From the NCBI RefSeq assembly GCF_009789075.1, contig NZ_WNXQ01000001.1:620001-684000 (forward strand): DNA of 64,000 bases, in the 5' to 3' direction. This document shows, in pieces, positions 10,516-19,324 of the stretch; the stretch's first letter is position 1, and each line of letters begins with the position of its first letter. The position numbers and the translations under genes were made by a program. The notes below the pieces were generated by a model. It was given only the letters and a program-made list of their open reading frames with translations, ran no database searches and was not told the DNA's origin. This DNA comes from Pseudooceanicola pacificus. Lineage in GTDB: Bacteria; Pseudomonadota; Alphaproteobacteria; Rhodobacterales; Rhodobacteraceae.

Positions 10516-10531
10516 GGTTTCACGTGGAGCA
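10516..10531. promoter_or_regulatory. Second parS-like site candidate
   Basis: 13 of 16 matches to parS with intact CACGTG. The left arm GTTTCAC is perfect; the right arm has two changes (GTGGAGC for GTGAAAC). It sits in the gap upstream of msrA, and so may instead be part of that promoter region. Confidence 0.35.
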
Positions 10532-10632
10532 TGGCAGGATGCGGCCCGGGCACAAAACCCTTTGCATCCCTGTCACGCGGTCTTGAGCTTGCGTGATCGC
10601 CGGTAGAGGATCGCCAAAAACAGGAGCCTCAC

Positions 10633-11355
10633 GTGAAGATTGCCTGCTGGTCCGGCCCCCGGAACCTGTCGACCGCCATGATGTATGCTTTTGGCAACCG
10701 CGCCGATTTCGCCGCGGTGGACGAACCCTTCTATGCCGCCTACCTCGCCCGTACCGGGCTGCAACATCCGATGCGCGAGGCGATCCTGGCCAGCCAGCCG
10801 CAGGATTATGCCGGTGTGATCGAGGCCCTGACCGGGCCGGTTCCCGACAATCGGGCGCATGTCTGGCAGAAACACATGGCCCAGCACATGATCGAGGGGA
10901 TCCCCCGCGACTGGGCCAGCGACCTGGTCAATGTCTTCCTGATCCGCCACCCGGCGCGCGTGGTCGCCAGTTTTTCCGACAAATACGACAACCCCACGCT
11001 GGACGACATCGGCTTTCGCCAGCAGGCGGAGCTGTACGACATGCTGGTCGCCCGGGGGCAAAGCCCGGTGGTGATCGACGCGCAGGACATCCGGGCCGAT
11101 CCCGAACAGGCGCTGCGGGGTTTGTGCGATGCGATCGGGCTGGACTGGGATCCGGCGGTGCTGTCCTGGCCGCAGGGCGGGCACCGGGCGGATGGAATCT
11201 GGGCCTCGCACTGGTATGCCTCGGTCCATCGCTCCACCGGATTCGCGGGGGCCGAGGGGCCCTTGCCCGAACTTGCCGGACCGGCCCGCGATCTGGCCGA
11301 AGCGGCGATGCCCCATTACCGGCGGCTGCACGCCCTGCGCCTTGGATCGGGCTGA
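10633..11355 (+). CDS. Sulfotransferase-like family protein
   Basis: A 240-residue P-loop protein beginning with the motif WSGPRNLSTAMMYAF (residues 6-20). This resembles the 5'-phosphosulfate-binding loop of PAPS sulfotransferases. LIRHPARVVASF further on resembles the 3'-phosphate-binding segment. Databases often file such proteins as sulfotransferase family without a known substrate. GTG start at 10633, with CAGGAGCC about 6 bases upstream. Single gene, divergent from msrA. Confidence 0.72.
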   Translation: MKIACWSGPRNLSTAMMYAFGNRADFAAVDEPFYAAYLARTGLQHPMREAILASQPQDYAGVIEALTGPVPDNRAHVWQKHMAQHMIEGIPRDWASDLVNVFLIRHPARVVASFSDKYDNPTLDDIGFRQQAELYDMLVARGQSPVVIDAQDIRADPEQALRGLCDAIGLDWDPAVLSWPQGGHRADGIWASHWYASVHRSTGFAGAEGPLPELAGPARDLAEAAMPHYRRLHALRLGSG

Positions 11356-11360
11356 TCCAC

Positions 11361-11383
11361 CTTTCGAAAGTTTCTGTGAAACT
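11361..11383. repeat. Operator-like inverted repeats upstream of a small secreted-protein gene
   Basis: A perfect 10-base palindrome CTTTCGAAAG (11361-11370) abuts AGTTTC-TGT-GAAACT (11369-11383), giving an alternating TTTC/GAAA pattern. It lies 70 bases before the next start codon, where a regulator or RNA polymerase would bind. No regulator is identified. Confidence 0.4.
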
Positions 11384-11453
11384 AATAGCGCTCCCCATCC
11401 GTTTCTATGTCAGCGCCCACAAACGGGCTTGCTCAAAACCCAGGGAGACTTTG

Positions 11454-11867
11454 ATGAAGACCTTTGTACTTTCCGCCGTATTTACGACCCTTGCCGGTGC
11501 CGCACTGGCCGCCAGCCACAGCATGGCCCCGATGGTCGAAGCGATGGATCAGGACGTGTCCAACGGCGTCGTCAGCGCGACGAAGGTTGTCGCGCCGGAA
11601 AACGGCTGGATGGTCGTGCACCGCACCGACAGCGAGATGAAGCCCGGCCCCGTGGTCGGCTATGCCCCGCTGCGCATGGGTGACAACGAAGACGTCGCCG
11701 CGATCCTGATGGAAGATGTCAAGCCCGGCGACATGCTGATGCTGATGGTCCACTCCGAAGCAGGCGGCATGAAGACCGGCAGCTTTGAATACACCCTCGG
11801 CGCAACCGAGGACGGCCCGATCAAGCCGGACGGCAAGCTGGTGATGACCACCATCACCGCCAAGTGA
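11454..11867 (+). CDS. Small secreted protein with DUF7282-like domain
   Basis: A 137-residue protein with a signal peptide (residues 1-19, ending GAALAAS), so likely periplasmic or secreted. The mature part is rich in Val, Met and Gly, with repeated beta-strand-like stretches such as GWMVVHR and DMLMLMVHS. I recognise the pattern as similar to DUF7282-type proteins, whose function is unknown. A GGGAG site precedes the ATG. Monocistronic: inverted repeats upstream and a strong terminator downstream. Confidence 0.8.
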   Translation: MKTFVLSAVFTTLAGAALAASHSMAPMVEAMDQDVSNGVVSATKVVAPENGWMVVHRTDSEMKPGPVVGYAPLRMGDNEDVAAILMEDVKPGDMLMLMVHSEAGGMKTGSFEYTLGATEDGPIKPDGKLVMTTITAK

Positions 11868-11921
11868 TGGAGGACCGGTGATGGTCTTTTGCACCTTCAC
11901 CGCGAAACAGAGTGTTTCTGA

Positions 11922-11950
11922 AACGGGGTCGGAACGTCCGGCCCCGTTTT
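11922..11950 (+). terminator. Rho-independent terminator
   Basis: An 11-base stem (AACGGGG TCGG pairing with CCGG CCCCGTT, one G-U pair), 5-base loop and TTTT. It ends the transcript of the secreted-protein gene. Confidence 0.88.
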
Positions 11951-12036
11951 GCGTTGACGTGACGTTAACGAGTGACCGTGTTAGTTGGTAAGTCGGCGCG
12001 AGCCGGCGACGGCTCGTGCCGCACCAGACTGCCAGG

Positions 12037-12633
12037 CTAAACCCGGCGCACGACCAGGTCAGTCAGGGCCGACATGCCTTCATGTCCGGACCCTTCGGAA
12101 ATCTCCGCCTCATAGTCCCTCAACTCGACGATCTCATGCGCTGAAAAGGCGTCTGTCAGGATCTCCGCCGTATAGAGGTTTTCCACGACGCCCGGGCCGC
12201 CGGTGCCGAATTCGATCTGTTTCGGCGTGTAGCCGTGGATCAGGATCAACCCGCCGGGGCGGGTGGCGGCGATCATGCCGTCGAACACTTGCCGGCGCAG
12301 GGCAGGCCCGGCGAACTGGAAGAAGATACCGCAGACAATGTCATACTGCCGGGCCGTCCAGCCGAACCTTTCGGCCGTTTCCTGGCGGAAGTCGACCGTC
12401 ACGCCGCGGCTCTCTGCCAGCTTGCGGGCCTTGTCGAGTGCGACGGGCGAGGCATCCCAGGCCGTCACATTCAGACCCTGTTCCGCCATGAACACCGAAT
12501 TCCGCCCCTCGCCATCGGCGATGCAAAGGGCGGTGTCCCCGGCGGTCAGCAGGTGGACATGTTCGGACAGGAACCGGGACGGCGCGGTGCCGAAGAGGTA
12601 GTCATCGGTCGAATAGCGCGCGTTCCAGTCCAT
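12037..12633 (-). CDS. Class I SAM-dependent methyltransferase
   Basis: A 198-residue Rossmann methyltransferase. The SAM-binding motif I is ALCIADGEGRNS (about 36-47), an acidic residue ends strand 2 (VTAWDAS), and PGGLILIHGY forms the post-III region. The sequence resembles the TehB/thiopurine-methyltransferase group that acts on small molecules; the substrate is unknown. It lies 11 bases beyond the argG stop on the same strand, so it is probably co-transcribed behind argG. Confidence 0.85.
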   Translation of the reverse strand: MDWNARYSTDDYLFGTAPSRFLSEHVHLLTAGDTALCIADGEGRNSVFMAEQGLNVTAWDASPVALDKARKLAESRGVTVDFRQETAERFGWTARQYDIVCGIFFQFAGPALRRQVFDGMIAATRPGGLILIHGYTPKQIEFGTGGPGVVENLYTAEILTDAFSAHEIVELRDYEAEISEGSGHEGMSALTDLVVRRV

Positions 12634-12644
12634 CTGCGGTATCC

Positions 12645-13868
12645 TCAGCCCGTGCGGCGGTTCCGCATGGCGATCAGTTTCAGCCGCAGCGCGTTCAGGT
12701 TGATGAACCCGGCCGCGTCCTTCTGGTCGTAGGCGCCGGCGTCTTCCTCGAAGGTCACATGCGCCTCGGAATAGAGCGAGTGATCCGACCAGCGGGCCAC
12801 GGTGCGCGCCGAACCCTTGTAGAGCATCAGCCTGACGGTGCCGGTGACGTGCTCCTGGCTCTTGTCGATCAGGGCCTGCAGCATCTCGCGCTCGGGCGAG
12901 AACCAGAAGCCGTTGTAGATCAGCTCGGCATAGCGCGGCATGATCGAATCTTTCAGGTGCCCGGCGCCGCTGTCCAGCGTGATCTGTTCGATCCCGCGGT
13001 GCGACTCCAGCAGGATGGTGCCGCCCGGGGTCTCGTAGACGCCGCGGGATTTCATGCCGACAAAGCGGTTTTCGACGAAGTCCAGCCGCCCGATGCCGTG
13101 GCGCTTGCCGTAGTCGTTGAGCTTGGTGAGGATCGTGGCGGGCGACATCGCCTCGCCGTTGATCGACACGGCGTCGCCCTTTTCAAAGCCGACCTCGATA
13201 TATTCCGGCTCATCCGGCGCGGTGAGCGGATCGTCGGTGCGCTGGTAGACATAGTCTGGCGCCATGTCGCCCGGGTTCTCCAGCACCTTGCCCTCGGAAG
13301 AGGTGTGCAGCAGGTTGGCATCGACCGAAAAGGGCGCCTCGCCGCGTTTGTCCTTGGCGATCGGGATCTGGTTGGCCTCGGCGAATTCCAGCAGCTTGGT
13401 GCGCGAGGTCAGGGACCATTCCCGCCACGGGGCGATGACCTTGATCAGCGGGTTCAGCGCATAGGCGCTGAGTTCGAACCGCACCTGGTCGTTGCCCTTG
13501 CCGGTGGCCCCGTGGGCGACGGCATCGGCACCGGTTTCGGCCGCGATTTCCACCAGCCGCTTCGAGATCAGCGGCCGCGCGATCGAGGTGCCCAGCAGGT
13601 AGAGCCCTTCGTACAGCGCATTGGCGCGGAACATCGGGAAGACGAAGTCGCGGCAGAATTCCTCGCGGACGTCCTCGATATAGATGTTCTCGGGCTTGAT
13701 ACCCAGAAGCTCGGCCTTCTTGCGGGCCGGGTCCAGTTCCTCGCCCTGGCCGAGGTCGGCGGTAAAGGTCACGACCTCGCAGCCATATTCGGTCTGGAGC
13801 CATTTCAGGATGATCGAGGTGTCGAGGCCGCCGGAATAGGCCAGCACAACTTTCTTGGGCGCGGACAT
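12645..13868 (-). CDS. argG: Argininosuccinate synthase
   Basis: Joins citrulline and aspartate using ATP in arginine biosynthesis. The 407-residue product starts [18 protein letters not shown], containing the PP-loop SGGLDTS of N-type ATP pyrophosphatases, and has the family motif [16 protein letters not shown] 13868 has GAGGG 7 bases upstream; the open frame continues to 14282 but without family similarity. A possible promoter (TTGCCC-17-TATCGC) lies just upstream on this strand. Confidence 0.97.
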   Translation of the reverse strand: MSAPKKVVLAYSGGLDTSIILKWLQTEYGCEVVTFTADLGQGEELDPARKKAELLGIKPENIYIEDVREEFCRDFVFPMFRANALYEGLYLLGTSIARPLISKRLVEIAAETGADAVAHGATGKGNDQVRFELSAYALNPLIKVIAPWREWSLTSRTKLLEFAEANQIPIAKDKRGEAPFSVDANLLHTSSEGKVLENPGDMAPDYVYQRTDDPLTAPDEPEYIEVGFEKGDAVSINGEAMSPATILTKLNDYGKRHGIGRLDFVENRFVGMKSRGVYETPGGTILLESHRGIEQITLDSGAGHLKDSIMPRYAELIYNGFWFSPEREMLQALIDKSQEHVTGTVRLMLYKGSARTVARWSDHSLYSEAHVTFEEDAGAYDQKDAAGFINLNALRLKLIAMRNRRTG

Positions 13869-14199
13869 GGTTTTCCCTCGTCTGGAGTTTGGCAGTGGCG
13901 ATAACGGGTTTCCTTGGGCGGGGCAAGGTGGCGGCGGGGGCAGAGCGGGGTCCCCGGGATCGCAACGGCCCGCGTGGCAGGTCGCACATCGGCCTAGATG
14001 TCTTGCCCGGTGGCACCCCGGGCGGCGCCCGGCCCTCCCCCCGGGAGGCGCTTGGCGCAGACATCCGGCATTGCTGCTTTCACGCGCAGCGCCGACCGCA
14101 CGCCGGGCGCATGCCCTCACAGGGTCGGGCGCGCCCCTCAGACCCCGTGTCCCCACCATCGGACTTGCGCCCGCGCCCCAAGGGATGCACACCGATCCA
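13869..14199. other. argG-ilvA divergent intergenic region with two G+C-rich hairpins
   Basis: 331 bases without a gene. It must carry both divergent promoters. Two adjoining perfect inverted repeats are visible: CCGGGC-GGC-GCCCGG (14018-14032) and CCTCCC-CCC-GGGAGG (14034-14048). Neither is followed by a T run. I found no leader peptide rich in branched-chain codons and no convincing attenuator. Confidence 0.5.
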
Positions 14200-15426
14200 A
14201 TGACCGACACGTTCCGCACCGCCGTCCTGACCGCCACCGAGGCCATGCGCGCCGTCTTTGCCGAGACGCCGCTGCTGCGCAACGATCACCTGTCCGCGAA
14301 ATACGGCGCCGATATCTGGCTGAAGCGCGAAGACCTCAGCCCCGTGCGGTCCTACAAGCTGCGCGGCGCCTTCAACGCCATGCGCAAGGTCGAGGGCGCG
14401 CGCAGCTTCGTCTGCGCCAGCGCCGGCAACCACGCGCAGGGCATGGCCTTCATGTGCCGTCATTTCGAAACCCCCGGCGTGGTCTTCATGCCGGTCACGA
14501 CGCCGCAGCAAAAGATCGACAAGACCCGCATCTTTGGCGGCGATTTCATCGAGATCCGCCTGGTTGGTGACTATTTCGACGACACCCTGGCCGAGGCGAA
14601 ACGCTTCTGCGGCGAGATCGGCGGCCATTTCCTGGCCCCCTTCGACGATGACGACGTGATCGAGGGCCAGGCCAGCGTCGGCGCCGAGATCGAGGCGCAG
14701 CTGCCCGGCGTGCCGGACCTGATCGTGCTGCCCGTGGGCGGCGGCGGGCTGGCGGCGGGGCTGACGAAATGGTTCTGCGAGACCTGCGCGTTTTCCTATG
14801 TCGAGCCCGAAGGCGGCGCCAGCCTGACCGCCGCCGTGCAGGCCGGCGAGCCGGTGACGCTGAACAAGGTCGACAGCTTTGTCGACGGGGCCGCCGTGGC
14901 GCGGATCGGCGAACGGCCCTGGGCGGCGCTGCGTGGCCTGACCCCCGATCAGGTGAAGACCGCGCCCGAGGATCGAATCTGCACCACGATCCTGGAAATG
15001 CTCAACGTCGAGGGGATCGTGCTGGAACCGGCGGGCGCGCTTTCGGTCGACGCGCTGAAGGACCTTGGCGATCTCAGCGGCAAGCGGGTGGTCTGCATCA
15101 CATCGGGCGGGAATTTCGATTTCGAACGCCTGCCCGAGGTCAAGGAGCGGGCGCAGCGCTATTCCGGAGTCAAGAAATACTTCATCCTGCGCCTGCCGCA
15201 GCGCCCTGGCGCCCTGCGCGATTTCCTGGAGATGCTGGGGCCGGACGACGATATCACCCGGTTCGAATACCTCAAGAAATCCGCCCGCAACTTCGGTTCG
15301 GTCCTGATCGGGATCGAGACGAAGGATGCCGCGAATTTCGACCGGCTCTTTGCCCGGATGGAAGAGGCCGGTTTCGCCTATCGCGACACGACAAACGACA
15401 CGATCCTGGCGGAATTCCTGATCTGA
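14200..15426 (+). CDS. ilvA: Threonine ammonia-lyase with ACT-like regulatory domain
   Basis: PLP enzyme converting threonine to 2-oxobutanoate, the first step to isoleucine. The PLP lysine is Lys53 in [18 protein letters not shown] forms the phosphate-binding loop. Residues from about 325 form an ACT-like domain opening with [16 protein letters not shown], the usual site of isoleucine feedback control. The 408-residue length fits a single-ACT form. ATG 14200 is chosen; an in-frame ATG at 14185 has no space for a ribosome site. It ends 3 bases from the convergent Hpt gene. Confidence 0.95.
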   Translation: MTDTFRTAVLTATEAMRAVFAETPLLRNDHLSAKYGADIWLKREDLSPVRSYKLRGAFNAMRKVEGARSFVCASAGNHAQGMAFMCRHFETPGVVFMPVTTPQQKIDKTRIFGGDFIEIRLVGDYFDDTLAEAKRFCGEIGGHFLAPFDDDDVIEGQASVGAEIEAQLPGVPDLIVLPVGGGGLAAGLTKWFCETCAFSYVEPEGGASLTAAVQAGEPVTLNKVDSFVDGAAVARIGERPWAALRGLTPDQVKTAPEDRICTTILEMLNVEGIVLEPAGALSVDALKDLGDLSGKRVVCITSGGNFDFERLPEVKERAQRYSGVKKYFILRLPQRPGALRDFLEMLGPDDDITRFEYLKKSARNFGSVLIGIETKDAANFDRLFARMEEAGFAYRDTTNDTILAEFLI

Positions 15427-15429
15427 GCG

Positions 15430-15768
15430 CTAGCTGCCCGGCATGGCGACCTGCAGGCGGGCCGCCATCTCTTGCAGGAAATATGCGCGTGCGGCGCAAA
15501 ACGACCGGTCGAGCGCGGTAACATCCACCGCATGGGCCTGGCCCCGGGCGGCGTCGGACTCGCCCTGCTGGCAGAGGCCGGCCAGTTCGGCGAAACCCAC
15601 GGTCATCGCGCTGCCCTTGATATCGTGCAGGGCATGTTCGCTGGCGCCCTGTTGCATCATCCGGCCGATGGCCTCCTCGGTGTCGCCCAGGAACATGGTC
15701 AGCACCTCGGGGAACACGTCCGCCCCGATTTCATCGCGCAGCTCTGCGGCGCGGGTCCAGTCGATCAC
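15430..15768 (-). CDS. Hpt (histidine phosphotransfer) domain protein
   Basis: A free-standing phosphotransfer protein of 112 residues. The phospho-acceptor is His48 in HDIKGSAMTVGF, the classic Hpt helix motif. GTG 15768 with AGGAGG just upstream fixes the start; a longer frame to 15930 is not plausible. It is divergent from a receiver-phosphatase gene 160 bases away, so the two may form a phosphorelay pair. Known Hpt proteins pass phosphate between a hybrid kinase and a receiver; the kinase is not identified here. Confidence 0.88.
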   Translation of the reverse strand: MIDWTRAAELRDEIGADVFPEVLTMFLGDTEEAIGRMMQQGASEHALHDIKGSAMTVGFAELAGLCQQGESDAARGQAHAVDVTALDRSFCAARAYFLQEMAARLQVAMPGS

Positions 15769-15929
15769 CTTGGCCTCCTGTCCGGTTCCGCCGGAAGGGT
15801 AAGCGCGAGGGTTTAACAAAAAGCTGACTAGATTTCGGGGGGCGCCACCCGGATTTTCACCGTGGATCAACGACTCGGCCCTATTCAGGTGACAGGCGGT
15901 CACGGGCCGGGCGGCGAAAGGCGGATCCA

Positions 15930-17192
15930 TTGTACAGGGCCAAGGAACCGGTCCGGGCGGATCACGCCCAGGCGGACGCGGGATATCGCGTGCTGGTGGT
16001 CGACGACAACCGGCTGCAGCGGGCGGTTCTGCGCAGCTCGCTCACGCGCTGGGGCTACCGGGTGGAAGAGGCCGGATCGGCGGAAGAGGCGATTGCCCTG
16101 GCCACCCTCACCCCGCCCGACCTGGTGTTGAGCGACTGGATGATGCCCGGGATGAACGGGCTGGAATTCTGCCGCGCCTTTCGCGCGATGGAACGCGAGG
16201 ATTACGGCTATTTCGTCCTGCTGACCTCCAAGGCCGAAAAGACCAACGTGGCCGAAGGGCTGGACAGCGGCGCCGACGATTTTCTGACGAAACCGGTGAA
16301 TTCGGGCGAGCTGCGGGCCCGGCTGAACGCGGGCGAACGCATTCTCGCCATGCAGCGCGAGCTGCGGCACAAGAACCGGCTGATCAGCGACACGTTGAAC
16401 GAATTGCAGACGCTCTACGATTCCATCGACAGCGACCTGGTCGAGGCGAAGAAGCTGCAACAATCCCTCGTGCGCGAAAGGTTCCGCGACTTTGGCAGCG
16501 CCAAGCTGTCGCTGACGCTCAGCCCGGCGGGGCATGTCGGCGGCGACCTCGTGGGCCATTTCCCGGCGGGGGAGGGGGTTGTGGGCCTCTACGCGATCGA
16601 CGTATCGGGCCACGGCATCAGCTCGGCCCTGATGACGGCGCGGCTTGCCGGGTATCTCTCGCCCGCCGCGCCGGAACAGAACCTGGCCCTGCTGCGCCGC
16701 CCCGACGGGGGATTCGCGCCCCGCCCCCCGGCCGAGGTGGCGGCCCATCTCAACCGTCTGGTCCTGGCCGAGGTCGAGACCGAACATTACTTCACCCTCG
16801 TCATCGCGCTGTGCGACCTGCGCACAGGCGCGGTGCGGATGGCGCAATGCGGCCACCCGCACCCGCTGCTGCAGGCGGCGGACGGTCAGGTGCGGCAGGT
16901 CGGCCAGGGCGGCATGCCCGTCGGGCTGATCCGCGATGCCGAATATGACGAGGTTGCGTTTCAGCTGCGCCCGGGCGACCGCCTGCTGCTGGTGTCGGAC
17001 GGCATGGTCGAATGCCCCAACCAGGTCGGCGGTATCATTGGCGAGGAAGGGCTGATCGCCATGCTGGCGGGGTTGGCGGACATCCCCGGCCCGCCCCTGC
17101 TGGAAACCCTGATTTGGAGCCTTGACCAAAGGAACCCGCAGCCGGATTTCCCCGACGACATATCGGCGATCCTGTTCGAATTCTCGGGATAG
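15930..17192 (+). CDS. Response regulator fused to PP2C/SpoIIE-type serine phosphatase
   Basis: A 420-residue two-domain protein. Receiver about 18-135: acidic pair Asp25/Asp26 in VVDDN, phospho-acceptor Asp69 in LSDWMMPGMNG, conserved Lys in LTKPVN. A helical linker (about 140-185) leads to a RsbU-like phosphatase with metal ligands in GGDLVG, AIDVSGHG and DDISA. Such proteins usually control an anti-sigma-factor antagonist in partner-switching or general stress circuits; no such partner lies next to it. TTG start at 15930 with GAAAGG 8 bases upstream; no ATG or GTG lies near the domain edge, so the start is moderately sure. Confidence 0.9.
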   Translation: MYRAKEPVRADHAQADAGYRVLVVDDNRLQRAVLRSSLTRWGYRVEEAGSAEEAIALATLTPPDLVLSDWMMPGMNGLEFCRAFRAMEREDYGYFVLLTSKAEKTNVAEGLDSGADDFLTKPVNSGELRARLNAGERILAMQRELRHKNRLISDTLNELQTLYDSIDSDLVEAKKLQQSLVRERFRDFGSAKLSLTLSPAGHVGGDLVGHFPAGEGVVGLYAIDVSGHGISSALMTARLAGYLSPAAPEQNLALLRRPDGGFAPRPPAEVAAHLNRLVLAEVETEHYFTLVIALCDLRTGAVRMAQCGHPHPLLQAADGQVRQVGQGGMPVGLIRDAEYDEVAFQLRPGDRLLLVSDGMVECPNQVGGIIGEEGLIAMLAGLADIPGPPLLETLIWSLDQRNPQPDFPDDISAILFEFSG

Positions 17193-17227
17193 GGCCGGAA
17201 CAGGGTCGAATCCGCCCGGCCCCGGGA

Positions 17228-17662
17228 TCAGCCGATAATCTGCCCCAGCAGGTGCCGCTCGCCCTCGTTCGCCAGCAGGTCGACAGCGGTTTCCGCCGGC
17301 ATCCACACCGCCATATGCCCCGGCTCGCTCGGCGGGCCGTGGGGGCGGACCGGACGGGCCATGTAGATCATGCAGATCTTCTCGGCCCAGAGGTCGTATT
17401 CCGGCATGTAGACGAACCGGCGAAAGGCCCCCACACGCCGGGGCGCGGCGATATGCCAGCCGGTTTCCTCGAACACCTCGCGATGCAGGGCGCGGATCGG
17501 GGATTCGCCGGGGTCGACACCGCCGCCGGGCAGCTGGAACTCGGGCTCCGGCTCGGCCTGATGGGTCAGCAGCAGGCTGCCGTCGCGCGGCAGGATGGCA
17601 TAGACCCCGGGACGCAGGGTGTAGGTGATATCGGGCCTGGCCGGCTCTCCGAATCGGCGCAT
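17228..17662 (-). CDS. NUDIX hydrolase
   Basis: A 144-residue single-domain pyrophosphohydrolase of nucleoside-diphosphate-linked compounds. The Nudix box runs from GGGVDPGE through REVFEETG (about 47-69) with all catalytic glutamates. The substrate is not predictable from what I see. Convergent with the receiver-phosphatase gene; 80 bases separate it from the divergent hslO. Confidence 0.88.
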   Translation of the reverse strand: MRRFGEPARPDITYTLRPGVYAILPRDGSLLLTHQAEPEPEFQLPGGGVDPGESPIRALHREVFEETGWHIAAPRRVGAFRRFVYMPEYDLWAEKICMIYMARPVRPHGPPSEPGHMAVWMPAETAVDLLANEGERHLLGQIIG

Positions 17663-17742
17663 CGTGATCGTCCTTTCAGGGGGCCTTCTTGCCCCGGCTC
17701 CGCCCAGAGGCTATGGCAGGGCAAGGCGCGGAAGGATACCCC

Positions 17743-18735
17743 ATGACCATAGGTTCCAAACTGGCCTGGGACGACACGGTGCTGCCGTTCCAGCTGGACA
17801 CTTCTGATATTCGCGGCCGCGTGGCCCGCCTGGATGGCGTGCTCGACGGCATCCTGAAGCAACACGATTACCCCCGGGTTGTCGAGGCGCTGGTGGCCGA
17901 AATGGCCCTGCTGACCGCTCTGATCGGGCAGTCGATCAAGCTGCGTTGGAAATTGCAGCTGCAGGTGCAGTCCGACGGCCCCGTCCGGATGATCGCGACC
18001 GACTATTACGGCCCCTCGGAAGAGGGCGAACCGGCGCGCATCCGGGCCTATGCCAGCTTTGACGCCGACCGCCTTGGCGACGGGCCGGCATTCGACCAGG
18101 TGGGCAAGGGCTATTTCGCCATCATGATCGACCAGGGCCAGGGCATGTCGCCCTATCAGGGGATCACGCCGCTGGCCGGTGGATCGCTCGCCGCCTGCGC
18201 CGAGGCCTATTTCGCCCAGTCCGAACAGCTGCCGACGCGGTTTTCCCTCAGCTACGGCCGCTCGACCGAGGCCGGCGGGACGGAACACTGGCGCGCGGGC
18301 GGGATGATGATCCAGACCATGCCCAAGGCCTCGCCCCTGTCGGGCGGCGGTTCGGGCGAGGGCGGGCTGATTGCCGCGCAGGACCTTGTCGAAGGCGACG
18401 AGGAAGAGAACTGGAACCGCGTGAACTATCACCTCGACACGGTCGAGGCGCTGGAGCTGATCGGCCCCAATGTCGCGCCGACCGACCTGCTGGTGCGGCT
18501 GTTCCACGAGGAACAGCCGCGCGTTTTCGATTCCCAGCCCGTGCGGTTCGGCTGCACCTGTTCCGAGGACCGCGTGCGCCAAAGCCTGTCGATCTATTCC
18601 GCCCGCGATATCGGCACGATGACGACGGACGACGGCAAGGTCACCGCCGACTGCCAGTTCTGCGGCGCGCATTACGAGCTGGACCCGGCAACCGTGGGAT
18701 TCGAGGCGAACGGGGATGCGCCCAAAGGTGAGTGA
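17743..18735 (+). CDS. hslO: Hsp33 redox-regulated chaperonin
   Basis: A holdase chaperone activated by oxidative unfolding. The redox zinc centre is intact: Cys271-X-Cys273 and Cys304-X2-Cys307. The N-terminal domain has the family features GGSLAACAEAYFAQSEQLPT and a Gly-rich insert GGGSGEGG. The 330-residue length is slightly above that of the E. coli protein. ATG 17743 has GAAGGA 7 bases upstream. It overlaps the next gene by 20 bases, starting the run hslO-NUDIX-cca. Confidence 0.95.
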   Translation: MTIGSKLAWDDTVLPFQLDTSDIRGRVARLDGVLDGILKQHDYPRVVEALVAEMALLTALIGQSIKLRWKLQLQVQSDGPVRMIATDYYGPSEEGEPARIRAYASFDADRLGDGPAFDQVGKGYFAIMIDQGQGMSPYQGITPLAGGSLAACAEAYFAQSEQLPTRFSLSYGRSTEAGGTEHWRAGGMMIQTMPKASPLSGGGSGEGGLIAAQDLVEGDEEENWNRVNYHLDTVEALELIGPNVAPTDLLVRLFHEEQPRVFDSQPVRFGCTCSEDRVRQSLSIYSARDIGTMTTDDGKVTADCQFCGAHYELDPATVGFEANGDAPKGE

Positions 18736-19324
18736 CCTCTTCGCCCCGGTGGCCGCGGGGCTGAACGCGCCCGGCGATCCGACCTCGGATTTCGAGCTGA
18801 ACCCGGGCGTGTTCGTGCCGTCCACGGCCAAGGTGCGCCCCGCCGGGGTGCTTGTCCCGCTGATCGAGCGCAACGGCGCGCTGAACGTGATCCTGACGAA
18901 ACGCTCCTCGGCGCTGAAACATCACCCGGGGCAGATCGCCTTTCCCGGCGGCAAGGTCGACCCGAGCGATGCCGATGCCACCGCCGCCGCCCTGCGCGAA
19001 GCCGAGGAAGAGATCGGCCTGCCGCGCGACAATGTCGAGGTGATCGGCTACCTGCCGACGCATGACACGGTGACCGCCTTTCGTGTGACCCCCGTGGTTG
19101 GCCGCGTGCTGGCCCCGTTCGAACTGCGCCCCGAGGCGGGCGAGGTGGCCGAGGTCTTCGAGGTGCCGCTGGCGCATCTTTGCGACGTGGGCCGCTATTC
19201 GATCCAGGGCCGCCGCTGGCAGGGACGCACGCGGTACTACTATACCGTGCCCTGGGGGCCCTATTACGTCTGGGGCGCCACGGCGCGCATGTGCCGGGTG
19301 CTGGCGGACCGGTTGGCCCCGTGA
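18716..19324 (+). CDS. CoA-pyrophosphatase-type NUDIX hydrolase
   Basis: A 202-residue protein with the Nudix box starting GGKVDPSDAD and REAEEEIGL. It is preceded by LTKRSSALKHHPGQIAFP, the segment typical of the NUDT7/YeaB group that cleaves coenzyme A and its derivatives. Specificity for CoA is inferred from that segment. It overlaps hslO by 20 bases, and its stop TGA overlaps the GTG of the next gene (GTGA), so translation of the three genes is coupled. Confidence 0.88.
   Translation: MRPKVSDLFAPVAAGLNAPGDPTSDFELNPGVFVPSTAKVRPAGVLVPLIERNGALNVILTKRSSALKHHPGQIAFPGGKVDPSDADATAAALREAEEEIGLPRDNVEVIGYLPTHDTVTAFRVTPVVGRVLAPFELRPEAGEVAEVFEVPLAHLCDVGRYSIQGRRWQGRTRYYYTVPWGPYYVWGATARMCRVLADRLAP

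Noticed and set aside
11904-11918. GAAACA-GAG-TGTTTC inverted repeat as an operator
   Set aside because: It lies between a gene's stop and its terminator, with no downstream gene on that strand to control.
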